Translations under genes and position numbers: made by a program
Origin: Mucilaginibacter sp.
GTDB lineage: Bacteria > Bacteroidota > Bacteroidia > Sphingobacteriales > Sphingobacteriaceae
Direction: 5' to 3'
DNA: 64,000 bases
Assembly (NCBI RefSeq): GCF_028288225.1
Contig: NZ_JAQBOC010000054.1
Span: forward strand, 110,926-174,925
The notes under the pieces: model-generated
What the model saw: the letters and a program-made list of their open reading frames with translations, nothing else
What the model was told of the DNA's origin: nothing
Database searches by the model: none
Shown here: piece by piece, positions 17,083 through 25,430 of the stretch
Layout of the letters: the number at the start of each line of letters is the position of its first letter
Position numbering within the stretch: position 1 is the first letter of the stretch

Positions 17083-19224
17083 TTATTTTTTCAATTCGTA
17101 CTTAGGGGGTACTTCAGCCGCTTTTTTAAATATAACTGCTCCCAAAGGCGGCACAGTAATACTAATTGAGTTGTCCCTTCCATGCCAGTTAACACCTTCG
17201 GTAGCAAGCGGGCCGCTGTTTTCAACACCACTACCCCAATACACTTTGGCATCTGAGTTAAAGATCTCGGTCCATTTACCTTTTGATGGCATGCCAACCC
17301 TGTAACCATGATGCGTTATCGGGGTCATGTTTAGCACAATAACCAGGTCGTTTGATACATCATGCCCTTTTCTGTTATAGATCAGGATCGAGTCGTTTGA
17401 ATTTCCGCCATCAACCCACTCGAAGCTGCTCCATTCAAATCCCTTTTCATACAACGCAGGTTCATCTCTGTATAAATGATTTAATGCTTTAACCGTTTCC
17501 TTTATACCCTGGTGATTTGGATATTCAAGTAAATACCAGTCTAACGAGTGCTGGAAATTCCATTCGGTCCCCTGCCCAAATTCAGCGCCCATAAACAGCA
17601 GCTTTGTGCCTGGGTGGGTGAACATATAGCTGTAAAGCAGGCGCAGGTTTGCAAATTGCTGCCACTCATCGCCCGGCATTTTGCGCAGCATTGATCCTTT
17701 GCCGTACACTACTTCATCATGCGAGAAAGGCAGCATAAAGTTTTCAGTAAAGGCGTAGATCAGGCTAAATGTTATCTGATTGTGGTGATATTTCCGGTAC
17801 AGGGGGTCAGTTGAAAAATACTTGATCGAATCATGCATCCATCCCATCATCCATTTCATGCCAAAGCCTAGGCCACCGGCATAAACCGGCCGGCTAACCC
17901 CCGTAAATGAAGTCGATTCTTCGGCAATAGTTTGTGTATCGGGAAAATTGCTGTAAACAGCCTCGTTAAATTCTTTTAAAAATGATATGGCTTCCAGGTT
18001 TTCATTACCGCCATATATATTGGCTTCCCACTCCCCATGGTTACGCGAGTAGTCAAGGTACAACATTGATGCAACAGCATCCACCCTTAAACCGTCGGCG
18101 TGATACCTGTCTAACCAAAAAATGGCATTGCTTATTAAAAATGCACGTACCTCATTACGCCCGTAGTTGAATATGTATGATTTCCAGTCGGGATGAAAGC
18201 CTTTGCGTACATCGGCATGTTCATACAGGTGCGTGCCGTCAAAATTATACAGCGCATGGATATCGCCGGGAAAATGTGAAGGTACCCAGTCTAATATTAC
18301 CCCTATCCCGGCCTGGTGCAATTGCTCAATAAGGTACATGAGCTGCTGCGGCGTGCCATATCTTGATGAAGCTGCAAAAAAGCCGGTGATCTGGTATCCC
18401 CAGCTTGGGTAATACGGGTGTTCCATTATCGGCATAAACTCTACATGCGTAAAGCCCATTTCTTTTATATAAGGCACCAGTTTATCAGCAAGCTGATCGT
18501 AAGTTAAAAACTCATCAGGGCTCTCCACACTTCGTGCCCACGAGCCTAAATGCATTTCGTAAACAGAGTAAGGCCTGTTTAGCGCGTTATGACCTTCACG
18601 GGTTGCCATCCAGTCGGCATCTTTCCACTCGTAAAAAGTATCGGCAACTATTGATGCGGTTTTTGGTGCAACTTCCCAGCGCAATGCGAAAGGGTCGCTT
18701 TTTTCCAGATCCTCGCCGGTTGATGATTTGATGTAATATTTGTAAGTTTCGCCAACGCCAACATTCGGAATAAATCCTTCCCAAATTCCTGATCCATCCC
18801 AGCGTACATATAAGGGATGCGAACCGCGGTTCCAGCCATTAAAATTACCTATGAGCGTTACATGTTGTGCATTAGGCGCCCAAACAGCAAAATAAGTCCC
18901 AATAACGCCGTTAAACTCAACCACATGCGACCCAAACTTTTCATATAGCTTATAATGCTTGCCCGACTTAAACAGCCCGATATCAAAATCAGTAAAACGG
19001 CTATACGCTTCAACCGCCCTTAAAACCGGGACAGTAGTTTCAGTAACCTCTTTTTTTGCTGCAGCTTTTGACTTTGGCGCAACTGTTGCTGCTTTGGCTG
19101 CAGGCTTAGCCTTTGGCGCAGCTGTTTCTTTCAGTGCTTCTGCTTTTGGCTTAACCGTTTTTTTTGCTGCCGCAGATTTAGCTTCAGGTTTTGCAGTTTC
19201 CGTTTGATCGATTTTTTTTGCCAT
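17083..19224 (-). CDS. glgB: 1,4-alpha-glucan branching enzyme with a Lys/Ala-rich N-terminal tail
   Basis: A 713-residue GH13 enzyme that makes alpha-1,6 branches in glycogen. A CBM48-like module (about 100-190, VWAPNAQHVTLIGNFNGWN) is followed by the catalytic barrel with MEHPYYPSWGYQ, the nucleophile Asp in DGLRVDAVASMLYLDY, the acid/base Glu in TIAEESTSF and LPFSHDEVVYGKGS. An unusual feature is the first 70 residues, made almost only of K, A, P, E and T in the style of histone H1 tails. It is the last gene of the maltodextrin cluster, following the GH31 gene after a 220-base spacer. Confidence 0.95.
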   Translation of the reverse strand: MAKKIDQTETAKPEAKSAAAKKTVKPKAEALKETAAPKAKPAAKAATVAPKSKAAAKKEVTETTVPVLRAVEAYSRFTDFDIGLFKSGKHYKLYEKFGSHVVEFNGVIGTYFAVWAPNAQHVTLIGNFNGWNRGSHPLYVRWDGSGIWEGFIPNVGVGETYKYYIKSSTGEDLEKSDPFALRWEVAPKTASIVADTFYEWKDADWMATREGHNALNRPYSVYEMHLGSWARSVESPDEFLTYDQLADKLVPYIKEMGFTHVEFMPIMEHPYYPSWGYQITGFFAASSRYGTPQQLMYLIEQLHQAGIGVILDWVPSHFPGDIHALYNFDGTHLYEHADVRKGFHPDWKSYIFNYGRNEVRAFLISNAIFWLDRYHADGLRVDAVASMLYLDYSRNHGEWEANIYGGNENLEAISFLKEFNEAVYSNFPDTQTIAEESTSFTGVSRPVYAGGLGFGMKWMMGWMHDSIKYFSTDPLYRKYHHNQITFSLIYAFTENFMLPFSHDEVVYGKGSMLRKMPGDEWQQFANLRLLYSYMFTHPGTKLLFMGAEFGQGTEWNFQHSLDWYLLEYPNHQGIKETVKALNHLYRDEPALYEKGFEWSSFEWVDGGNSNDSILIYNRKGHDVSNDLVIVLNMTPITHHGYRVGMPSKGKWTEIFNSDAKVYWGSGVENSGPLATEGVNWHGRDNSISITVPPLGAVIFKKAAEVPPKYELKK

Positions 19225-19298
19225 AGTGCAGTAGGGGCCTTCAGGCCTTTAGGTTAAAATATTTGAGGTAGCTAATTGGTTGATCAAATATAGTGATT

Positions 19299-19441
19299 TT
19301 TAGTCCGAAAGACGGAAAGTCCGGAAGTCTGAAAGATAATATGTTAAAACCAATAAGATGGTTATAAACTTACGAAGTTTCGGAAACACTAAGTTTTTTC
19401 TTCACTCAAACTCTTTCTTTCGGACTTCCGGACTTTCGGAC
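19299..19441. repeat. GTCCGAAAG/GTCCGGAAG words in an inverted pair
   Basis: Two arms, near 19299-19335 and 19407-19441, consist of repeated AGTCCGAAAG and GTCCGGAAGTC words and their reverse complements, 70 bases apart. The block lies in the spacer between glgB and the GH31 gene. It could fold into a long imperfect hairpin; no gene is seen in it. Confidence 0.6.
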
Positions 19442-19447
19442 TCCCCC

Positions 19448-21904
19448 CTATTTAACAATCTCTATCTGCTTAAAGTTTTTGGTGAATTTAAATTCAACAC
19501 ATTTGTTTTCATCTATGCTGTATGGCACATCTTTACCGTCGGCTAATATTTTGGTCGGTGCAAATGGCAAACCAATAACGTTAAAATAATAGCTTTCATA
19601 GCGTGGTGTATAAAGCCCTTCCATTGATTGCTGAACGGTTAAAACAGTGCTTTTGCCGCTTACCACAAACTTTTTCTCCAGGTAAATATCCTGCTCGTAG
19701 GCAAATGTTTCGCCGTAATCTTCAAACAAAAAGGAGTTAACCTCATAATTGCTGTAGTAAATATTCAGCTTCACTTCTTCAATCTCTTTTTCACCCACAT
19801 ATTGCATTACCGGGTATTCAGGGATAACTGAACCTGCTTTTACAAATATCGGGATGGTTTCAAGCGGAGTTGGCACAGTTACTTCTTTTCCGCCATCAAC
19901 CATCTCGTAGGTCCAGAAGTTATACCATTTGCCTTTTGGCAAATATACCTTTCGGCTTTGCTGACCGGGCTCAAGCACCGGGCAGATTAAAATTTTATCG
20001 CCATAAGTAAACTCATCCTGGCGGAAATGGTTGCTGATCTCGTCCTGTTCCTGCATCACTATGGACCTCAGGATTGGGAAACCATAACGATGATGCTCCC
20101 AAAAAGTAGAGTACAAATAAGGCAGCATGCGGTAACGCAATTCAATAAACTTGCGGTTAATGGCGGTAAATGGTGCGCCAAAACTCCATGGCTCGCGCTC
20201 TTTTGTATCACCTGCAGAGTGTGCCCGCATAAAAGGCGAGAAGGTACCCATCTGGATCCAGCGGGTAAACAGCTCGCCATCAGGTTCGCCGCTAAAGCCA
20301 CCGATATCTGTTCCGCAAAAGGAAATCCCTGATGTAGACAAACGCTGCATCTGGATATTGCCCAGCTTTAAGTGTTCCCATGATGCCACATTATCACCCG
20401 TCCATACGGATGAGTAACGCTGCACACCCGAGTAGCCCGCCCTTGTAATTGTAAAAGGACGCTTATTCTTCATTAATTTACGCAAACCTTCATAGGTTGC
20501 ACGCACCATCTGCATCCCGTAAACATTGTGTGCCTTACGGTGCGAGCCGCGGAAACCATCATACTGATGGCGCACGTCATCAGGAAAAGTGCCTGCCCCA
20601 AATACAGCAGGTTCATTCATATCATTCCAAACACCGGCAACACCCAGTTGTACCAATTCATCAAATAAACCGCCCCACCAGGTACGTACATCAGGGTTAG
20701 TAAAATCAGGAAACTGGCAACGGCCCGGCCATACGTGACCCTCCATAAAGTAATCGTCACAACGGCGGCAGAAATAGCGGTTCTCCTTACCTTCCTTAAA
20801 TACCGAATAATTATCGTCTACACGAATGCCCGGATCAATAATAACCACCGTTTTAAACCCATCCGCGGCCAATTCTTTGATCATTTTTTTAGGATCGGGG
20901 AAATATTTGCGATTCCAGGTAAAGCAGCGGTAACCGTCCATATAATCTATGTCAAGATAGATCCCGTCACACGGAATTTTATTTTCGCGGAAGCCATTTG
21001 CTATTTTCTTAACTTTTGCTTCGGGATAATAGCTCCACCTGCATTGGTGATAGCCCAGTGCCCAAAGCGGCGGCATTGGATGCGTACCCGTTAATAAATG
21101 GTAGCTTTTTACCACGTCCATCATGTGCGGGCCGTGGATATAATAATATTGAAGCTCACCGCCATCAGCCCAAAAGCTTGTTTTAGTTGGGTCTTCGGCG
21201 CCAAAATCAAAATGCGCCTTAAAGGTATTGTCGAAGAAAATGCCGTGTGCTATTCCCTCGTTTACACTGATGTAAAAAGGGATGCTGCGGTAAAGCGGAT
21301 CCTGGTTCCAGGCAAATGAATAAGCATCGGTGTTCCAGTTCTTTAGTCTTTTACCACGCAAGTTAAGCTCTGTTGGCTTATCTCCCAGTCCGAAAAAGCT
21401 TTCCTGGCTGGCACAGGTTTTTGTACAGTAAACATAGTAACCGCCAAATTTCACATTCTCTTCCCAGTGCATTGGCACCGCATCGGCGCTGGTTATATGG
21501 TTCTGAATATCAGAAAATGATATAAAAAAATCATCCTTACGGATGTGGCAGTTTACAACGCTGGTTGAAACACGAAACTCGTTCTCATCCTCATGCAGGG
21601 CAAAAACTGTTGCTTTGTGCTCTAATTTGGGCACAGCGTACGAAAATTCCTCCAAAAAAACACCATGCGGAGCTAATCTTACCCGGATAATTTCATCGGT
21701 AACTACAGTAACCTCAACTTTTGCGTCACCATCTGTAAAGAAAAATTTATTATCCAGCTGATCGGCATGATTTGGCACGCCAAGGTATTTTTTTATGATG
21801 GGTTTTATTCCATCCGCAGGATTATTAAGGTGATGAAACTCTTCTTCCTCTTCTTCAATTAATCTATTAGCTAACAGCTCCTGATTTAGTATATTATCTT
21901 CCAT
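19448..21904 (-). CDS. GH31 alpha-glucosidase
   Basis: An 818-residue family 31 glycosidase that releases glucose from the non-reducing end of alpha-glucans. There is an N-terminal beta domain, then the barrel with CDGIYLDIDYMDGYRCFTW, the nucleophile Asp in GVWNDMNEPAVFG and the acid/base Asp in WTGDNVASWEHL, then FCGTDIGGFSGEP. No signal peptide is seen; the N-terminus is acidic (IEEEEEEFHHL), so the enzyme is probably cytoplasmic and works on imported maltodextrin. It lies between the transporter and glgB genes on the same strand. Confidence 0.93.
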   Translation of the reverse strand: MEDNILNQELLANRLIEEEEEEFHHLNNPADGIKPIIKKYLGVPNHADQLDNKFFFTDGDAKVEVTVVTDEIIRVRLAPHGVFLEEFSYAVPKLEHKATVFALHEDENEFRVSTSVVNCHIRKDDFFISFSDIQNHITSADAVPMHWEENVKFGGYYVYCTKTCASQESFFGLGDKPTELNLRGKRLKNWNTDAYSFAWNQDPLYRSIPFYISVNEGIAHGIFFDNTFKAHFDFGAEDPTKTSFWADGGELQYYYIHGPHMMDVVKSYHLLTGTHPMPPLWALGYHQCRWSYYPEAKVKKIANGFRENKIPCDGIYLDIDYMDGYRCFTWNRKYFPDPKKMIKELAADGFKTVVIIDPGIRVDDNYSVFKEGKENRYFCRRCDDYFMEGHVWPGRCQFPDFTNPDVRTWWGGLFDELVQLGVAGVWNDMNEPAVFGAGTFPDDVRHQYDGFRGSHRKAHNVYGMQMVRATYEGLRKLMKNKRPFTITRAGYSGVQRYSSVWTGDNVASWEHLKLGNIQMQRLSTSGISFCGTDIGGFSGEPDGELFTRWIQMGTFSPFMRAHSAGDTKEREPWSFGAPFTAINRKFIELRYRMLPYLYSTFWEHHRYGFPILRSIVMQEQDEISNHFRQDEFTYGDKILICPVLEPGQQSRKVYLPKGKWYNFWTYEMVDGGKEVTVPTPLETIPIFVKAGSVIPEYPVMQYVGEKEIEEVKLNIYYSNYEVNSFLFEDYGETFAYEQDIYLEKKFVVSGKSTVLTVQQSMEGLYTPRYESYYFNVIGLPFAPTKILADGKDVPYSIDENKCVEFKFTKNFKQIEIVK

Positions 21905-22072
21905 TAAAAATTATTAGTCTCTACCCCCAAATATGTACAATGTGTATGTTATACGCAATATACAATAATAGGTTTTTAATTAAACCCATTAACCGTGCCA
22001 ATTACAGTTTTTTATAATATAGAACGAATGACACGAAAATTATTGCTTCAGTTAAAGACTTTGAACTTAAAA

Positions 22073-23458
22073 TTAAGCAGTTTCTATTACCGGAATATTT
22101 TTTGCAGGGGTATTTTTACTATCCTTAACATATAAAACAGATATGGCTGCCAGCAACATAAATACCCCGGCCATAATTATAGCATACACTGAATGAGCAT
22201 TAAACAAATGCTTCACAATTATACTGCCTATAAGGCTGCTTACTATCTGCGGGAAAGTAATAAAGAAATTGAAGATCCCCATATATACGCCCATTTTTTT
22301 TGCGGGTATTGAGCTTGATAGTATAGCATAAGGCATTGAAAGGATACTCCCCCATGCCAAACCAATACCAATCATTGATAATACAAGCCAGTTAGGATCA
22401 GTAATAAACCAAATGGATATAAGGCCCAAGCCCCCCATTGTTAAAGAAAATGCGTGAGCAATCTTCCTGCTTGTGGCTTTTGCTATCTTAGGTAACAGCA
22501 AAGCATAAATGGCTGATATGCCGTTATATATACCAAATAATACACCTACCCAGTTACCGGCATTATTATAAGCAACTGATGATGTATCGCCTGGTTTTAC
22601 ATGATATATATGCTCGGCAAGGGCCGGGGTTGTAAAAACCCACATGGTGAACAAGGCAAACCACGAAAAAAATTGAACAAAGCCCAATTGTTTCATCGTC
22701 TTAGGCATATTAGCCATATCAGTAATGATTTGGCCAAAACCTGTTTTCTTCGGACTTACCGCAACAAGCTCTTCTTCATGAAATTTCGCATGCTCTTCGG
22801 GCGAATACTCCTTTGTTCGTATAACTGTCCATAATATTGACCCGATAAGCACCGCTGCCCCAATATAAAAGGAATACAGCAGGTTAGCCGGAACATGTCC
22901 GGGTTCCGCAGTTTTTGAGATATGAAAATACTCGGCAAAAACGTAGGGCAACAATGATCCGGCTACTGCGCCAATACCAATAAGAAATGTTTGCGTAGAG
23001 AACCCGGTGCTGTATTGGCTTTCGGGCAAATTATCAGCTACCAATGCCCTGAATGGTTCCATCGCAACATTAAAAGAGGCATCCATCATCATAAATATTC
23101 CTGCGCCCACAACAATCGGCGGTATGATGGCTACCAATAAGGATGAGTTGGGCAAGATCAATAATGCAAAGCCCGACAAAATTGCGCCGGTAAGAAAGTA
23201 AGGTTTACGCCGGCCAAAACGGTTCCAGGTACCATCGCTATAATGACCGATAATGGGCTGAATGATCATCCCGGTAAGCGGAGCAGCAAGCCAGAACCAG
23301 GACAAGTTTCCTGTATCGGCACCAAAGGTTTGAAGGATCCTGCTGGCAAAGCCTGTTTGCAGGGCAAAGCCAAACTGGATCCCTAAAAATCCAAAACTCA
23401 TGTTCCAGATCTGCCAAAAACTCATTTTTGGTTTTTGCAAAATGCCGCGTGTTTCCAT
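22073..23458 (-). CDS. MFS transporter, probable maltose/maltodextrin importer
   Basis: A 461-residue inner-membrane protein with about 12 hydrophobic helices. It shows the sucrose/maltose (GPH/SLC45-like) layout: LAAPLTGMIIQPIIGHYSD, WNRFGRRKPYFLTGAI as the loop between helices 2 and 3, and a large central cytoplasmic loop near residue 220 (KEYSPEEHAKFHEEE). Surrounding amylase and phosphorylase genes make maltose or maltodextrin the likely cargo. It would carry sugar from the periplasm with protons. The substrate is inferred from context. Confidence 0.85.
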   Translation of the reverse strand: METRGILQKPKMSFWQIWNMSFGFLGIQFGFALQTGFASRILQTFGADTGNLSWFWLAAPLTGMIIQPIIGHYSDGTWNRFGRRKPYFLTGAILSGFALLILPNSSLLVAIIPPIVVGAGIFMMMDASFNVAMEPFRALVADNLPESQYSTGFSTQTFLIGIGAVAGSLLPYVFAEYFHISKTAEPGHVPANLLYSFYIGAAVLIGSILWTVIRTKEYSPEEHAKFHEEELVAVSPKKTGFGQIITDMANMPKTMKQLGFVQFFSWFALFTMWVFTTPALAEHIYHVKPGDTSSVAYNNAGNWVGVLFGIYNGISAIYALLLPKIAKATSRKIAHAFSLTMGGLGLISIWFITDPNWLVLSMIGIGLAWGSILSMPYAILSSSIPAKKMGVYMGIFNFFITFPQIVSSLIGSIIVKHLFNAHSVYAIIMAGVFMLLAAISVLYVKDSKNTPAKNIPVIETA

Positions 23459-23500
23459 ATTATTTAATTGTCATTGATCATTAAGTCATTGGTCATTAGT

Positions 23501-23592
23501 GTCTGAATCAGAATTTACAGGATTTTAGAATGAACAGAATCTCGCCTGTTTCATCCTGTAAATTCTTTAATTCAGTAAATTCTGATTCAGAC
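23501..23592. repeat. Perfect 18-bp inverted repeat in the amylase-transporter spacer
   Basis: GTCTGAATCAGAATTTAC (23501-23518) returns as its exact reverse complement at 23575-23592. Inside, ACAGGAT/ATCCTGT forms a second, nested pair. On the minus strand this lies just past the GH13 stop codon, so it may act as a 3' stem or an attenuator before the transporter gene. GTCATT words stand to its left. Confidence 0.7.
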
Positions 23593-23594
23593 AA

Positions 23595-25430
23595 TTAGAA
23601 TTCCAGTAACATTCCGCTTGCAGCAGGTAAGGTTAAGTTAATTCCGGTATTTATATCGTTTGTATTATAATTGGTTCCACTCAGCAAATCCTTAAACTCC
23701 CTGCTTCCACTTAAATTTAATTGTTTAAGCAAATCATCGGGCAATTTAACAGTTATGGTTTGTTGGTTGCGGTTAAAATTGGTTATTACTAATATACGTT
23801 GTTTACCGGTATACCGAAGGAAAATATACAACCTGGTATTAAATTCGGGTTGATGCTCATTGGCTACCATCAACTCATAAAATTCTCCGGCCCTTAATGC
23901 TTCATTATTATGTACTGCATTTAGCAGGTTGCTGTAAAAGCTGCGAAGTTTTTTTTGATCTGCAGATAATTGTCCGCCATCAAATTTGCCGTTGTTCAGC
24001 CATTTTTGATGTTCGGGTACTCCCCAGTAATCAAAGATGCTTGTGCGGCCATCATCGCCGCCAAAACCTTCAATGCCTGCTCCGGGTTCGCCTGTTTCCT
24101 GCCCAAAGTAAACCATTACCGGGCCTGTTGCTAACGTAGCGGTAACTACCATTCCGGGTACGGCAAGCCATGGATCACCAGCAAAATCACGTGAGGCAAT
24201 GCGCTGCTCATCATGGTTTTCCATAAAACGCAGCATGTGGCTGTCAATGCCGTTGCTCTCGTTGTGCCAAACATGGTTAATATCCCAGGTAGTGGCATTA
24301 GGCTCATTGCGGGTAAGGCGTTTTATGGCATCATATAAGCCAACTTTGTCATACAGGTAATCGAATTTACCGGTATTAATATATTTAGTATAAAGTGTGC
24401 TGTTGTAAGCTTCGCCGATAAAAACCAGGTCCGGGTACTCTGCTTTTAATTTAGGGATCACCCAACCCCAAAATTCAAAGGGCACCATCTCCACCATATC
24501 ACACCTAAAGCCATCGATGCCTTTTGTTGCCCAAAAATGTAAAATATCATACATTTTATTCCAAAGCTGCGGGATGGGATCAAAATGCGGAGTACGGCTG
24601 TTTTGATAGTCCACACCATAATTAAGCTTCATGGTCTCGAACCAATCATTTATTGACGGCGACGCGCTGAACACATCATTCCCGGTTGCTTTTGCCGGAT
24701 GCTCATCAAACTTACCATCCTTAAGCGGGCTCTTAAATTCATCGCCACCAGGATTATATCCTTCCGGAACAGTAAAGTACTGTGCGGGGATATAATAAAA
24801 ATCGTTTTTAGGACTGAATGACTGTGTAGTATCATCATCCTGCCCAAAATCCCTTACACCCGCAGGTTTTACATCCGAGCCGTAGGTGCGGGCTACATGG
24901 TTTGGTACACAATCCATTATAACTTTAAGGCCGTTTGTATGCGTGCGTTTTATCAAAGCTTCATACTCTGCCATGCGATTTTTCACATCAACTGCCAGAT
25001 CGGGGTCAACATCATAATAGTCTTTTATAGCATAAGGCGAGCCTGCGCGACCTTTTACAATATCCGGATCATCGGCCTTTATGTCAAATGCCGAGTAATC
25101 AGTCATGGTTGCATGTTCAATTATCCCGGTAAACCAAACATGGGTAAAACCCATCTTTTTTATTTCCTGTAAAGCTTTATCGCTGATGTCATTAAACTTA
25201 CCCGAGCCATTTTCTTCAATAGAGCCATTGGGTTTATTAACCGTTTTGGTATTGCCAAACAAGCGGGGAAGCATTTGGTAAATGATGAGCTTATGATTGG
25301 TAGATGGTTGTTCCATTTTTTTTGTTCGTGCCGGATGCTTTGATTGCGAAAATGTGTTAAATGGCAGTATTGCTACCAAAGTTAAACATACAAATTTTCC
25401 AACTTTATCATTCAGCATACTCTTTATCAT
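23595..25430 (-). CDS. Secreted GH13 alpha-amylase family enzyme
   Basis: A 611-residue family 13 enzyme with a signal peptide (CLTLVAILPFNTFSQ), so it acts in the periplasm or outside. The four GH13 regions are seen: DCVPNHVA, the nucleophile Asp in GIDGFRCDMVEMV, the acid/base Glu in FIGEAYN and FMENHDEQR. It has no lipobox Cys. Its start lies directly against the stop codon of the upstream GH65 gene, which indicates one transcript. The product range (maltose or longer) cannot be read. A C-terminal beta domain begins near residue 510. Confidence 0.92.
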   Translation of the reverse strand: MIKSMLNDKVGKFVCLTLVAILPFNTFSQSKHPARTKKMEQPSTNHKLIIYQMLPRLFGNTKTVNKPNGSIEENGSGKFNDISDKALQEIKKMGFTHVWFTGIIEHATMTDYSAFDIKADDPDIVKGRAGSPYAIKDYYDVDPDLAVDVKNRMAEYEALIKRTHTNGLKVIMDCVPNHVARTYGSDVKPAGVRDFGQDDDTTQSFSPKNDFYYIPAQYFTVPEGYNPGGDEFKSPLKDGKFDEHPAKATGNDVFSASPSINDWFETMKLNYGVDYQNSRTPHFDPIPQLWNKMYDILHFWATKGIDGFRCDMVEMVPFEFWGWVIPKLKAEYPDLVFIGEAYNSTLYTKYINTGKFDYLYDKVGLYDAIKRLTRNEPNATTWDINHVWHNESNGIDSHMLRFMENHDEQRIASRDFAGDPWLAVPGMVVTATLATGPVMVYFGQETGEPGAGIEGFGGDDGRTSIFDYWGVPEHQKWLNNGKFDGGQLSADQKKLRSFYSNLLNAVHNNEALRAGEFYELMVANEHQPEFNTRLYIFLRYTGKQRILVITNFNRNQQTITVKLPDDLLKQLNLSGSREFKDLLSGTNYNTNDINTGINLTLPAASGMLLEF

